This document shows, one piece after another, positions 7,338 to 15,477 of a stretch of 35,767 nt of DNA (positions within the stretch are counted from its first letter, which is position 1; each line of letters opens with the position of its first letter). The position numbers and the translations under genes are program-made. This DNA is from Bryobacterales bacterium (lineage in GTDB: Bacteria > Acidobacteriota > Terriglobia > Bryobacterales > Bryobacteraceae), in contig JANXXL010000186.1 of NCBI GenBank assembly GCA_025350625.1, positions 1-35,767 of the forward strand, given 5' to 3'. A model generated the notes under the pieces. That model was given only the letters and a program-made list of their open reading frames with translations, was not told where the DNA came from and made no database searches.

Positions 7338-9121
7338 CGCTCTTCCTTCGGCAGTACCACGCGCAGCGTATTGACTAGCCGGAGAGCGGCGTTCAAACCG
7401 CCCGCGTGTTGTATGCCGGGCACGAAAAATCGCTCGGTGAAATCCTGGTCGGAGCCGGAGAATCCATTGAGATCGGCGATGAGACTGACCTCCATCGGCG
7501 CGATCGCCGCCGCGAAAAGAGCGCGAATTCCCGCTCTTCCGACACCGATCAGCTCCGGTTTCCCCTTGGTTGACGAATGCAGAAAGTCGAGGGCCGTCAG
7601 GATGTCCTGCACCCGCTCGGCGTCCTCGCTCCGATTATAGGAATAGAAATAGGGATCGGAACGCGCCACCAACGCGCGGTCGCGGGTCGGCTCGAATGGG
7701 TCGATCATCAGGACGGGCCGTCCCGTGGCGATCACCTCTTTAGCCAAATGCGAGCCACGAGCAAGCCGCGCGCCGTCCGCATCCACAATCAAAACGGGGG
7801 GACCTTTTCCGGGGTACCAATAGCCAGTTACGCGGTCGCGTTTGCCGATCCTGGTCAGGACGATCTGGTCGCCCTTATGGTAGCTTTCAACCTCCGGATC
7901 TGTCTCGGCTCCCAGAGTCTGCCGCAGCGAATCGCGCAATTCTCCAGCGGACGCACCGTCTTCTATGCGCAGCCGCGCGCCAATTTTCCAGTTCTGAAAT
8001 ACTTCGGTAATATTCCCGGTTCCTTGCGGCAAATCCCCTGCTGGAAAAGCCAGCAGGTTTTGCTCCGGCGGAAGCTGAATATCCCTTTCGATCAGTTCGG
8101 AGTTCAGCAGGGCCCGCTGCATGTGCACCGCCAGGAAGCGGTATACAGCCTCGCGGCTCGCGCGATTGTAATTATGCTCGGCGTCTATGTGGACGTTTTC
8201 AACATCCTGCGCGCGCCCATACAGCTCATAGATCTTGCGAATAGCGGGATATTCTTCGACCGGCGTGTGACGAGTCCAGTCGTGGGTCGAGGACACCACC
8301 AGCATGGGCCGCGGCGCGGCGCTCGCCGCGATCTCGACGTTGGAGGTGCCCAGCCGCAGATTGGGGGCTTCCTCGCATGGGTCGCCGCCTTGCATTTCCG
8401 CCGAAACCATGTTCACCGGAGCCGACACTTTAATGCGGTCGTCGACTGCGGTGAGGAAAATGGTCTGCGAACCTCCGCCGGAGGCGCCCGTGACGGCGAT
8501 CCGGCTGCCATCCACTTCGGGCAGCGACTGCACGTAGTCCAAAGCGCGAATCGAATTCCACAATTGCAATCCCATGGGATGAAAACCCCACAGCGCGTAG
8601 GTTGCGCTATCGAAGGAGTGCGGCGTTTGACGAGTATCGTTGAAACCCACCATATCGTAGGCGAAGGCCACATAGCCCTGGCGTGCGAGATTGATGGCCA
8701 GCGCCGGAACCGAATAGGAAGGCAGATTTTCCAGCCGCCCATGCTTCCAATGTCCGTGCGGTATCAGCACGGCGGGCGCGGGACCGGTGCGTACCGCGGG
8801 CAGATACAGGTTGCCGCCCAAGTAATAGCCGGGGAAAGTTTCGAGCAGCACCACTTCAATCGAGTAATCCTCATATTCGAAGGTCCGGATCACTCGGGGG
8901 TGCAGCGACGTCTTAGGGGGCATGGGCGCCAACCCTGCGGCCGAAAGAATCTGTTGCCGGAGGTGGACTTTGTGGTCTTCCCATTCCTGCCGTGATTTGT
9001 ATTCAGGGACGCGGAAATGGGTTTTGTAATCCGCCATTTCGATATTACGAAAATCCGCGCTCGGGGCCGCCGCCCAAGCCCAAAGCGGAAAAGTTGCGCT
9101 AAACAGGCAAACAATTCGCAT
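7334..9121 (-). CDS. Secreted two-lobed alpha/beta hydrolase (acetyl-xylan-esterase-like)
   Basis: A 595-residue exported hydrolase with a short signal peptide (MRIVCLFSATFPLWAWAAA). The first alpha/beta-hydrolase domain (about 80-335) has oxyanion segment PHGHWKHG, nucleophile elbow GASGGGSQ with Ser214, acid Asp281 (STHDWTRHTP) and His316 (DAEHNYNR), so it should be an active serine esterase or peptidase, probably acting on acylated plant polysaccharide. The second half (about 430-590) repeats the fold in degenerate form: at the elbow position it reads GVGRAG (526-531), lacking serine. A purine-rich site AGGA lies just before ATG 9121. The natural substrate is unknown. It is divergent from the GlcG-like gene across 320 bases. 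Confidence 0.85.
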   Translation of the reverse strand: MRIVCLFSATFPLWAWAAAPSADFRNIEMADYKTHFRVPEYKSRQEWEDHKVHLRQQILSAAGLAPMPPKTSLHPRVIRTFEYEDYSIEVVLLETFPGYYLGGNLYLPAVRTGPAPAVLIPHGHWKHGRLENLPSYSVPALAINLARQGYVAFAYDMVGFNDTRQTPHSFDSATYALWGFHPMGLQLWNSIRALDYVQSLPEVDGSRIAVTGASGGGSQTIFLTAVDDRIKVSAPVNMVSAEMQGGDPCEEAPNLRLGTSNVEIAASAAPRPMLVVSSTHDWTRHTPVEEYPAIRKIYELYGRAQDVENVHIDAEHNYNRASREAVYRFLAVHMQRALLNSELIERDIQLPPEQNLLAFPAGDLPQGTGNITEVFQNWKIGARLRIEDGASAGELRDSLRQTLGAETDPEVESYHKGDQIVLTRIGKRDRVTGYWYPGKGPPVLIVDADGARLARGSHLAKEVIATGRPVLMIDPFEPTRDRALVARSDPYFYSYNRSEDAERVQDILTALDFLHSSTKGKPELIGVGRAGIRALFAAAIAPMEVSLIADLNGFSGSDQDFTERFFVPGIQHAGGLNAALRLVNTLRVVLPKEER

Positions 9122-9441
9122 AATTTTTCCTGTCGGCTCGATAGATTTTGTTTTTTGCCCCCACGCCGTTCCTGAAAGACGAGCGAATTGGCTCGATCGT
9201 TACTGTCAGGATACAATCGTCAGCCCGGATTTGTCCTGGCGCCTCCGGGTTATGGCGGGGCGGCACTAGTTTAATCTTCCACAACCAAACGAACCCAATC
9301 GTGGCACCCACTTTGATTCGCTAAATCCAACACACTTAAACAGATTACGGGCGCATTCGTAGCCGCGGGCGCACCAATCTGGTTGGCATACCCAAACTCC
9401 TTTGCCGAATGAGTACAATTGTCGGCTGTAGAGGAGACATT
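9122..9441. other. Divergent intergenic region between the hydrolase and GlcG-like genes
   Basis: No credible gene in these 320 bases. The region must hold promoters for both flanking genes. A TACAAT hexamer at 9414-9419 could be a -10 for the rightward gene, but no convincing -35 is seen 16-18 bases upstream. A small inverted repeat CGAGC-6-GCTCG at 9180-9195 might be an operator; this is weak. Confidence 0.4.
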
Positions 9442-9939
9442 ATGTCGAACACGCTGAGAGCTCTGGTGGTCCTTGGTGCCGCCGCCATCGGATGCGGCCA
9501 GGCACACGCGCAGGGAATCGTGATGCAACGCAACCTGTCGCTGGGTTTGGCGAAGACCATCGCGGAGGCGGCGCTCGCCGAATGCCAGTCGAAAGGTTTC
9601 CATACTTCCGTAGTCGTCGTCGATCGGGCGGGCCAGATGCTGGTGCTGTTGCGCGACGAACAGGCATCGTCTCAAACCGCGGAGATGGCTCGGCGCAAAG
9701 CGTACACCGCCCGCATGTTCCGCATCACTTCAATGGAATTTCAGAAGCGCACAGCCGGCGATGTCCCCTATTCGGCGCAGCGCAATGTGGGCGACGTCCT
9801 GGCTCTGTCCGGTGGGGCGCCCATCAAAGTTGGCGAGGATACGATTGGCGCCGTCGGGAGTTCGGGCTCAAGTCTTGAATCCGACGACGCCTGTGCGAAA
9901 GCGGGTATCGCGAAAGTTGCCGCTCAGTTGAAGGAATAG
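9442..9939 (+). CDS. GlcG/HbpS-like (DUF336) exported protein
   Basis: A 165-residue protein with a clear Sec signal peptide (MSNTLRALVVLGAAAIGCGQAHAQ) followed by a single GlcG/HbpS domain: LSLGLAKTIAEAALAECQ, VVVVDRAGQMLVLLRDE, and the hallmark C-terminal GAVGSSGSSLESDDACAKAG. HbpS in Streptomyces binds haem extracellularly; GlcG homologues occur with glycolate genes. The ligand here is not shown. The start was set at ATG 9442, preceded by GAGGAG at 9431-9436, rather than at the upstream ATG 9409, because only the former places the signal peptide at the N-terminus. Confidence 0.88.
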   Translation: MSNTLRALVVLGAAAIGCGQAHAQGIVMQRNLSLGLAKTIAEAALAECQSKGFHTSVVVVDRAGQMLVLLRDEQASSQTAEMARRKAYTARMFRITSMEFQKRTAGDVPYSAQRNVGDVLALSGGAPIKVGEDTIGAVGSSGSSLESDDACAKAGIAKVAAQLKE

Positions 9940-9957
9940 GTTCTGCACGACGCTCCC

Positions 9958-10785
9958 CTACTTGGCGATGAGCGCCGCGATGGTCTGCGCGATTAAAGTT
10001 TGACCGGCCAGCGTCGGATGCGTGTCGCAGGTGCCATTCGGCAATTGAACCAGCAGTCCCGCGGCACAACTGTTGTTACCGAAGGGAATGTCGGCGGCTA
10101 AAAACGCCCCAAAAACATCGGCGACCGTGACGTTAAAGGCGGGGGCGACTTGCGCGAGAGTGCCATTCAACAACATAAGCCCGCCGACTTCGACCGGGTC
10201 GTTGTAATTTACCGCGTACGGTGTAAAGGCAATGATCGGCCCGGTATAACCAGTCCCACGAATCGCGCCGAATATGGCCATCAGGTTTTGCGCATAGGCC
10301 GCGAGTGCCGCGCCTAATCCGTTTCGTGCACAGCTCACATCGAAATTGCAGCTTAGTAGAAGAAGCCCGAGGTCGTTGCCGCCTAAATCGATGGTGATGA
10401 GGTCGGTCTTCTTCAGGTTCGCTTTAAGATAATCCAGCGTGTACTGCATTTGGGTTCCGCTATAAGGCACGTGCAGAGGGAAATTAGCGCGCCAAGCTTG
10501 ACAGCCCAGATCCGGCGCATTCAGAACCAGAAAACTTCCACTGGATTCACCGAAGCAGGAGGCATTCGCAACTTTCCTATGGATGATTCGCGAAAGAATT
10601 TCGGGGAAGCCGGTGTACTGATTCAGATCCCCCAGAGGCACCAGTGGATTGAAGCCGAACGATATGGAATCTCCCAACGCAAGATAGCGGGTATCGCGCG
10701 GTATTTCTCCCGCCACGCCGGAAGCGATTCCGAGGGAGAGAGAAAGTCCTAATAAACGGGCTGATAGATTGAGTATTTTCGTCAT
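9958..10785 (-). CDS. Secreted SGNH/GDSL hydrolase
   Basis: A 275-residue esterase/lipase-like enzyme with an N-terminal signal peptide (MTKILNLSARLLGLSLSLGIASG). Catalytic blocks: GDS at 38-40 with nucleophile Ser40 (LALGDSISFG), GGND at 135-138 (oxyanion Asn137), and the C-terminal DTHP block with Asp254/His256. Four spaced Cys residues (SCFGE, GCQAW, SCNFDVSC) suggest disulfides, fitting a periplasmic or secreted protein. AGGA lies four bases before the ATG. It converges with the GlcG-like gene 18 bases away. A minus-strand terminator sits about 20 bases upstream of the start, so the gene must have its own very close promoter or be attenuated. Confidence 0.9.
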   Translation of the reverse strand: MTKILNLSARLLGLSLSLGIASGVAGEIPRDTRYLALGDSISFGFNPLVPLGDLNQYTGFPEILSRIIHRKVANASCFGESSGSFLVLNAPDLGCQAWRANFPLHVPYSGTQMQYTLDYLKANLKKTDLITIDLGGNDLGLLLLSCNFDVSCARNGLGAALAAYAQNLMAIFGAIRGTGYTGPIIAFTPYAVNYNDPVEVGGLMLLNGTLAQVAPAFNVTVADVFGAFLAADIPFGNNSCAAGLLVQLPNGTCDTHPTLAGQTLIAQTIAALIAK

Positions 10786-10804
10786 GGTTTCCTAATGATT
10801 GAAA

Positions 10805-10836
10805 TTATTTTTAAAAAGCCGCCGCGCGGCGCCGGC
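10805..10836 (-). terminator. GC-rich hairpin plus T-run on the minus strand, just upstream of the GDSL gene
   Basis: On the minus strand a GC-only hairpin (10818-10836; outer stem GCCG/CGGC, then three more pairs, loop CGC, one G-G mismatch) is followed by TTTTTAAAAAT, a classic intrinsic terminator. It would stop leftward transcription entering the GDSL gene, which implies a leftward transcript arising in 10840-11260 or a leader attenuator. Confidence 0.6.
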
Positions 10837-11503
10837 GATGTCTTGGGCGATACCGTAATTCGAATATTACTGGGGTTCGGCATACTGACTGAGTTGTGAG
10901 TCGCGTCGAACCCTGAGTCTCCCTCAGTTGTAGCAGCAATTGTAAGTCCAAAGACAGCTTTGAATGCCGAGCGTTCAATTGAAGTTGCATTTGCACCCCA
11001 GGTTCGCTGTTGGCAGCAAAACACTCTCTAGTGATAATGTTGTGACCCCGGAAGTTACTTCGCGCACCATGCCAGGCGGCTACTCCGCACGCGTCGTTCT
11101 TCCCGCAGGTCGCAAACGGGCGGAATTTCTGCCGCGGATGTGGCGTGGAAGTTCCTACACGGCGCAGCAGATATTGCTCATAATCGGTGAATTGACGAAT
11201 GGCGGCTCCGGACCTGCTGCGTGACGCCGGCATATGCGCCATATGCCGGACCGACACTATCATGGCGTGCCGCTAAATGCTGCGCTCGCGCGGAACACCA
11301 CGGAAAAAACTACTGAAGAGTTGGGAGAGGAGAGTGCCATCTGCAGACCCTGCGCATGCGCTGTGTTCGCTTCCAGCGGCGGCGGACCTCCGCTCTAAGG
11401 CGACGGCTAAACTAGTCAAATTCTAAAATCACTGCCGGTTGAGAAAGCAGAGCGTCCCCATCGCTCACGGATTCCTGTAAAATGTGTTGCTGCAAAGGAG
11501 CAT
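10837..11503. other. Gene-free stretch between the GDSL and VOC genes
   Basis: I find no protein I can support here. Reading frames exist on the minus strand (10811-11263 and 10782-11024) and on the plus strand (10964-11224), but none has a recognisable domain or ribosome site. Base composition is mixed and less GC-biased around 10850-11060 than in neighbouring genes. Structure present: a minus-strand terminator at the left end (10805-10836) and a perfect palindrome at 11227-11249. It may be a decayed gene or may encode an untranslated leftward RNA. Confidence 0.4.
11227..11249. repeat. Perfect inverted repeat, 10-bp arms, 3-base spacer
   Basis: CCGGCATATG-CGC-CATATGCCGG is an exact palindrome. 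Each arm itself contains the 6-bp palindrome CATATG. There is no T-run on either side, so it is better explained as a protein-binding site or RNA hairpin than as a terminator. It lies about 255 bases upstream of the VOC gene. Confidence 0.7.
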
Positions 11504-12001
11504 ATGCCCAAAAAGATTGATCCTCTCAATAAGAAACAATACGGCGCCGTGAGCACCATGCTGGTTGTGAGTGACATCAAGGCCGCCATGAACTTCTACC
11601 AGAAGGCTCTCGGTTTTGCCAAACGCGGAGTCATGAATGGTCCCGATGGCAAAGCGATACATGCCGAATTGACGCTGCGGGGTACCACGCTAATGCTAGG
11701 CCCGGAGATGGATCAGATGGGGGCTCGTAGCGCCAAAACCATTGGAGCCTCGCCGGTGACTCTTTATCTGCTGACGGAGAACGTGGATCAGGTGGTGGCC
11801 AAAGCGGTGAAGCTCGGCGCCACTCCCAAGGGACCGGTCATGGACATGTTCTGGGGCGACCGTTGCGGGTCGATTGTCGATCCGGATGGATACAACTGGA
11901 TGATCTCAACTCATAAGTCCGAACCGACACCCCAGGAAATGAAGAAGAAAATGATGGAGCAGACGCGTTCCCACGCGGCCGCAGGGGCCACTGGATCGTA
12001 A
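11504..12001 (+). CDS. VOC-superfamily (glyoxalase/PhnB-like) protein
   Basis: A 165-residue single-module vicinal-oxygen-chelate fold: VSTMLVVSDIKAAMNFYQKALGF begins the first beta-alpha-beta-beta-beta unit, LRGTTLMLGPEMDQM closes it, and VTLYLLTENVDQVVAKAVKLGA with DRCGSIVDPDGYNWMIST forms the second. This architecture matches the PhnB/YkcA-like branch whose function is mostly unknown. The C-terminal 30 residues are a charged Lys/Met-rich tail. Start ATG 11504 has AAGGAG at 11495-11500. Metal ligands typical of glyoxalase I are only partly evident, so no reaction is assigned. Confidence 0.88.
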   Translation: MPKKIDPLNKKQYGAVSTMLVVSDIKAAMNFYQKALGFAKRGVMNGPDGKAIHAELTLRGTTLMLGPEMDQMGARSAKTIGASPVTLYLLTENVDQVVAKAVKLGATPKGPVMDMFWGDRCGSIVDPDGYNWMISTHKSEPTPQEMKKKMMEQTRSHAAAGATGS

Positions 12002-12032
12002 CGCAAGCCGTGGCCCGTTAAAATTGAAAACG

Positions 12033-12053
12033 TCACGGCTCCTCGGGCCGTGA
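12033..12053 (+). promoter_or_regulatory. Hairpin directly before the redoxin ribosome-binding site
   Basis: A 7-bp perfect stem TCACGGC/GCCGTGA with a 7-base loop lies between the VOC gene and the redoxin gene. It ends two bases before the GGAGG ribosome site at 12056-12060. No T-run follows, so it is not a simple terminator; it could stabilise a processed mRNA end or affect translation of the redoxin gene. Confidence 0.45.
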
Positions 12054-12066
12054 CTGGAGGATCGCG

Positions 12067-12663
12067 ATGGCTGCAACCGCTTCCACCATGCTCGCCCTGG
12101 GCACGCTCGCTCCCGGCTTCTCCCTCCCCGATGTAGTTTCCGGGAAGGCGATCTCACTGGCGTCGTTCGAAGACAAGCAGGCGCTGCTGGTGATGTTCAT
12201 CTGTCACCATTGCCCGTTCGTCAAACACGTCGCGGCGGAGTTGGCGCAACTCGGGCGGGATTATGCGCCTCAAGGTGTCGGAATTGTCGCGATCAGCTCC
12301 AACGACCCGGCTGTCTCGGCGGACGATTCTCCCGAAGGCTTGCAAACGATGGCCGCTAATTGGGAATTGAACTTCCCGGTGTGCTACGACGAAACTCAGG
12401 TCGCCGCCAAGAGCTACGCTGCCGCCTGCACCCCAGAATTCGATCTGTTCGATCAGGATCGCAAGCTGGTGTATAGAGGCCAACTCGATGACAGCCGCCC
12501 AAGTAACGGAAAGCCGGTGACCGGCGCGGATTTGCGTGCGGCCATAGACGCTCTGCTCGCCGGCCGGCCGCTCAGTAAGGACCAGACACCGAGTCTCGGC
12601 TGCAATATCAAGTGGCGGCCGGGCAATGAACCGGCGTACTATCCGGCTGCTGCCAAGGCTTGA
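12067..12663 (+). CDS. Thioredoxin-fold redoxin with CHHC active site
   Basis: A 198-residue AhpC/TSA-redoxin-type protein. The N-terminal LGTLAPGFSLPDV opening is typical, and the active site is FICHHCPFVKH, a CxxC pair (Cys46/Cys49) with a following Pro. VAISSNDP and CTPEFDLFDQDRKLVYRGQLDD form the conserved second half, including the cis-Pro of CTPEF. No signal peptide is seen, so it is probably a cytoplasmic thiol oxidoreductase. Close relatives are widespread in Acidobacteria and Bacteroidetes but lack an assigned substrate. GGAGG at 12056-12060 precedes ATG 12067. Confidence 0.9.
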   Translation: MAATASTMLALGTLAPGFSLPDVVSGKAISLASFEDKQALLVMFICHHCPFVKHVAAELAQLGRDYAPQGVGIVAISSNDPAVSADDSPEGLQTMAANWELNFPVCYDETQVAAKSYAAACTPEFDLFDQDRKLVYRGQLDDSRPSNGKPVTGADLRAAIDALLAGRPLSKDQTPSLGCNIKWRPGNEPAYYPAAAKA

Positions 12664-12692
12664 ACTGAGTTTCTATGCGGGTACCATGAATC

Positions 12693-13826
12693 ATGGATCC
12701 CTCAACCCTACAAAAACTAGCCCGTCAATTTATGGTCAACGCCGTCCGGGTCCAACCCGGCGACAACATTTGGTTGGAATATAGAGGTCCCAAGGCTCAG
12801 GTGCTGGCCCGGGCCTGCGCCGCGAAAGTGGAGGAACTTGGCGCGCATCCCTTCCTGATCGACACGGGGTCCGCAGCGATTAACAGCGGCGTCGGGCCAT
12901 TGTCGGCCGCAGGCGTCGGGGCCCTGGGCGAGCAGAAGCTGGCGCAGATGAAAACCATGCAGGGGTATATCCGCGTGGATGACGACGCCGATCAGGCCAA
13001 GATCACACTGCCGCCCGAACAGATGGCGCTCTATAAGAAAGCCCTCCAGCCGGTGAACGACTACCGCGTCAATCACACGCGCTGGTTGGTGACTGCCGCC
13101 CCGACCGAGGAGTTTGCAGCAGCCTGCGGTATGAGCTTCCCCGAATTCGAGGCGTTCTACCGCGACGTCTGCCTGGTCGATTACGGCAAAATGACCGAGG
13201 CCGTAAAGCCGCTAGAAAAGCTCATGACGGAGGGCAAAAAGGTTCGCATTCATAGCCCCGCTCAGGAAACCGATCTGAGCTTTAGCATCGAGGGAATCCC
13301 TGCCATCCCGTGCACCGGCACTCTGAACATTCCTGACGGCGAATGTTTTACCGCTCCGGTCAGGGATTCGATCAACGGGACGATCCGCTTCGGCCCATCG
13401 TCCTATGACGGCCAGAAATTCGCGTTTATTCGTTTGACCTTTAAGGACGGGCACATCGACCATGCGGAAGCCGAGAATCCGGAGCGTACCGCGAGGCTAA
13501 ATCAGATGCTTGATACCGACCCCGGGGCGCGTTACACCGGCGAGTTCTCCATCAACTTCAACCCTTTTATCCGCCACCCTACCGGCAGCATCTTGTTTGA
13601 CGAGAAGATCGACGGCGGCATTCACATGGCCATGGGCAATTGCTACGATGACGCCCCTAACGGCAATAAATCCTCGGTCCATTGGGACATGGTGCACATC
13701 CAGCGCGCCGATTACGGCGGCGGCGAACTCTATATCGATGACCGCTTGATCCGTAAAGACGGAATCTTCGTGGTACCGGAGTTACTGGCGTTGAATCCCG
13801 AAAATCTCAAGGCTGTCGGCGGATGA
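12693..13826 (+). CDS. M29-family metallo-aminopeptidase
   Basis: A 377-residue thermophilic-type aminopeptidase (AmpS/PepS family), cytoplasmic, which removes N-terminal residues using a dinuclear metal site. Visible family blocks: the N-terminal VRVQPGDNIWLEYRGP, then TGTLNIPDGECFTAPV (about 208-222, metal-ligand Glu), DEKIDGGIHMAMGNCYDD (about 302-319) with the metal-ligand His, and SVHWDMV (His/Asp). The length is a little short of the 400-410 usual for the family. The gene follows the redoxin after 29 bases, in the same direction. Its stop lies only three bases from the end of the convergent beta-propeller gene. Confidence 0.92.
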   Translation: MDPSTLQKLARQFMVNAVRVQPGDNIWLEYRGPKAQVLARACAAKVEELGAHPFLIDTGSAAINSGVGPLSAAGVGALGEQKLAQMKTMQGYIRVDDDADQAKITLPPEQMALYKKALQPVNDYRVNHTRWLVTAAPTEEFAAACGMSFPEFEAFYRDVCLVDYGKMTEAVKPLEKLMTEGKKVRIHSPAQETDLSFSIEGIPAIPCTGTLNIPDGECFTAPVRDSINGTIRFGPSSYDGQKFAFIRLTFKDGHIDHAEAENPERTARLNQMLDTDPGARYTGEFSINFNPFIRHPTGSILFDEKIDGGIHMAMGNCYDDAPNGNKSSVHWDMVHIQRADYGGGELYIDDRLIRKDGIFVVPELLALNPENLKAVGG

Positions 13827-13829
13827 GAG

Positions 13830-14867
13830 CTACTGGAGCATCGCCGTGGCATTTCGTTTCGGCACGTAGCCGACCGGAATGCAAGTGACTTCTTTCATGG
13901 TCTTGAGATCGACTACCGCGACGTTATTGGTCACGGCCATCGCCACATAAGCGGTTTTGCTGTCAGGCGTGAGCGTCACCCAGGCGGCGCCTTTGGCGCC
14001 CGTCGCGCCCAGGTAGGCGCTTCCCGAGAGTTTCAAGTCCGGAAGCGAGTAGGTGTAAAGATAATTGTTTAAGCGGGAGTTGACTACCAGCGTTTTGCCA
14101 TCGGCAGTGACGGCAATACCGTGCGACTCATCGGCCCCTGCGCTGACCGTCTTCATCCCCGCCGGCAAATCGGGATTATTGATGCGCTGTGCTTCCTTGT
14201 GCGTGGCAAAATCTACAATCACAAACCCATTAAAAGTCGATTGCACGACGATCCATTTGGTAGAACCATCGGGATTGGTGACGAACGTCATGGGACGGAT
14301 TTCCAAGCCGGGATCCAGGGTCCATGCTACCTCGTCGGTCTGGGTGTCGATAACATTCAATCTCTTTCCTTTAGGTGAGCCGGCCGCTAGGAACTTGCCG
14401 TCCGGCGTGACATACAAGTTGTGTATGCCGCCCTTGGTGGGGATGGTTTTAATGACCTTAAGCGAGGCGGTGTCAATCACGTCCACGCCGCCGGGCGCCT
14501 GGATGATCGCGACATAGATCTTGCGCCCATCGGGAGTAATCGAGATATTGTTGGGGTTGCCGCTTAGGGGGATTTCTTTGAACACCTTCAGCGTCTTCGC
14601 GTCAACGACATCGACCGTATTATTTGATTCGTTGCTGATGTAGATGCGAGTGCCGTCGGGGGAGGCCGTCACCCCATGGCTCGCTTCGATGCCGCTGATC
14701 TCTCCGACCACTTTATTGGTGGCAGGATCGATGAGGTGAATATTATCTCCGGCGCTGTTGGTCTGGATGATGCGGAGGTTTTTCGGCGCGGCTCCCATCG
14801 ACCACGCGATGAGGAGAATCCCAGCCAAAACTGTGAGGTATCGCGAAAACACTTGTTTGTTCGTCAT
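13830..14867 (-). CDS. Secreted YVTN/YncE-like beta-propeller protein
   Basis: A 345-residue protein with a signal peptide (SRYLTVLAGILLIAWSMGAAP) and repeated beta-propeller blades marked by SPDGTRIYIS, TPDGRKIYVA, TPDGKFLAAG, TADGKTLVVN and TPDSKTAYVAM, each followed by a strand of the VVDL/VIDT type. YncE-like propellers are periplasmic binding scaffolds; no catalytic residues are expected. Start ATG 14867 was chosen because GGGAG lies six bases upstream; the TTG two codons earlier overlaps that site. It is second in an operon behind a c-type cytochrome, 46 bases downstream, and both genes carry the same AAAGGGAG-type ribosome site. Confidence 0.88.
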   Translation of the reverse strand: MTNKQVFSRYLTVLAGILLIAWSMGAAPKNLRIIQTNSAGDNIHLIDPATNKVVGEISGIEASHGVTASPDGTRIYISNESNNTVDVVDAKTLKVFKEIPLSGNPNNISITPDGRKIYVAIIQAPGGVDVIDTASLKVIKTIPTKGGIHNLYVTPDGKFLAAGSPKGKRLNVIDTQTDEVAWTLDPGLEIRPMTFVTNPDGSTKWIVVQSTFNGFVIVDFATHKEAQRINNPDLPAGMKTVSAGADESHGIAVTADGKTLVVNSRLNNYLYTYSLPDLKLSGSAYLGATGAKGAAWVTLTPDSKTAYVAMAVTNNVAVVDLKTMKEVTCIPVGYVPKRNATAMLQ

Positions 14868-14913
14868 CGTCAACTCCCTTTCGAAATGAGCTAAATCAAG
14901 AATACCGCCGCTG

Positions 14914-15345
14914 TTACTCGTGTCCCAACACCCATGCTTTCAGGGTTTGCCACTCCGCACTGTTCTGCGACTCGAATTGTTTCCCGCCGGTGTGGAAGAA
15001 ATCTCCGCCGGCGTCTTCGGCGAGCGGATGGGTGAGCAGGCGGCTCTTCTCCACGTTGCCGGGCATAACCAATATCTTCGTCGCCTCGAAGTTCTTGCGC
15101 GATTCTTCTTCGCTCCAAGTCGCGCTGCCCGGTGCGAGCGGCTGCAAGCGGAACGCAGAACCGTTGCCCGCCCGCGCGTGGCAAGTAACGCAGCGGGCAC
15201 GCGCCGGACGCTTGGCAAGGAAGACGGGCTCTACTTTGGTTTTGAAAAACTCGTAATTCAGGGATGCCGAGGGAGCGGACGAGACTGCTTGCTGGCTGAA
15301 TAACCCGGCTGTCAAAGCCCATTGAATGAATATCATAGTGTACAT
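14914..15345 (-). CDS. Small exported c-type cytochrome
   Basis: A 143-residue protein with a signal peptide (MIFIQWALTAGLFSQQAVSSA) and one haem c motif CVTCH (Cys52-His56). Downstream, LVMPGN, SRLLTHPLAED and HTGGKQF resemble the haem-binding modules that open planctomycete/acidobacterial DUF1549 and DUF1592 proteins; here the module stands alone. The start was set at ATG 15345, with GGGAGAGG immediately upstream; the open frame to 15441 adds a basic, non-signal extension. It is probably an electron-transfer or haem-sensing periplasmic partner of the co-operonic beta-propeller. Promoter hexamers are described separately. Confidence 0.85.
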   Translation of the reverse strand: MYTMIFIQWALTAGLFSQQAVSSAPSASLNYEFFKTKVEPVFLAKRPARARCVTCHARAGNGSAFRLQPLAPGSATWSEEESRKNFEATKILVMPGNVEKSRLLTHPLAEDAGGDFFHTGGKQFESQNSAEWQTLKAWVLGHE

Positions 15346-15412
15346 GCGGCCTCTCCCTTTGCGTTTCTTCCGGACCAATGAAAACGTAACAAAACTGCTT
15401 AAGAACCTATAA

Positions 15413-15441
15413 CTTTTACCTTGTTCTGGTAGGAAAGTCAA
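15413..15441 (-). promoter_or_regulatory. Probable sigma70-type promoter of the cytochrome/beta-propeller operon
   Basis: On the minus strand TTGACT (15436-15441), a 17-base spacer and TAAAAG (15413-15418) form a good -35/-10 pair about 68 bases before the cytochrome ATG. The -35 matches the consensus at 5 of 6 positions and the -10 at 4 of 6. Confidence 0.5.
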
Positions 15442-15466
15442 CCGCCATTGGGCGACCGCTTCTCGG

Positions 15467-15472
15467 TATACT
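15467..15472 (+). promoter_or_regulatory. TATACT -10 element directly in front of the APC transporter GTG
   Basis: TATACT ends five bases before the GTG at 15478, so a transcript starting at the normal distance would begin at the start codon. No clear -35 is seen at 16-18 bases and no Shine-Dalgarno sequence exists. Confidence 0.45.
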
Positions 15473-15477
15473 GACGC

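Noticed and set aside
7577..8995. 472-residue plus-strand frame opposite the alpha/beta hydrolase
   Set aside because: Shadow of the minus-strand hydrolase, which has an intact catalytic triad.
10811..11263. 150-residue minus-strand frame as a gene
   Set aside because: Arg/Gln-rich low-complexity end, no ribosome site, and its 3' end runs through a terminator-like hairpin.
12033..12053. Hairpin before the redoxin gene as a riboswitch
   Set aside because: Only one simple stem; no aptamer-like conserved structure is visible.
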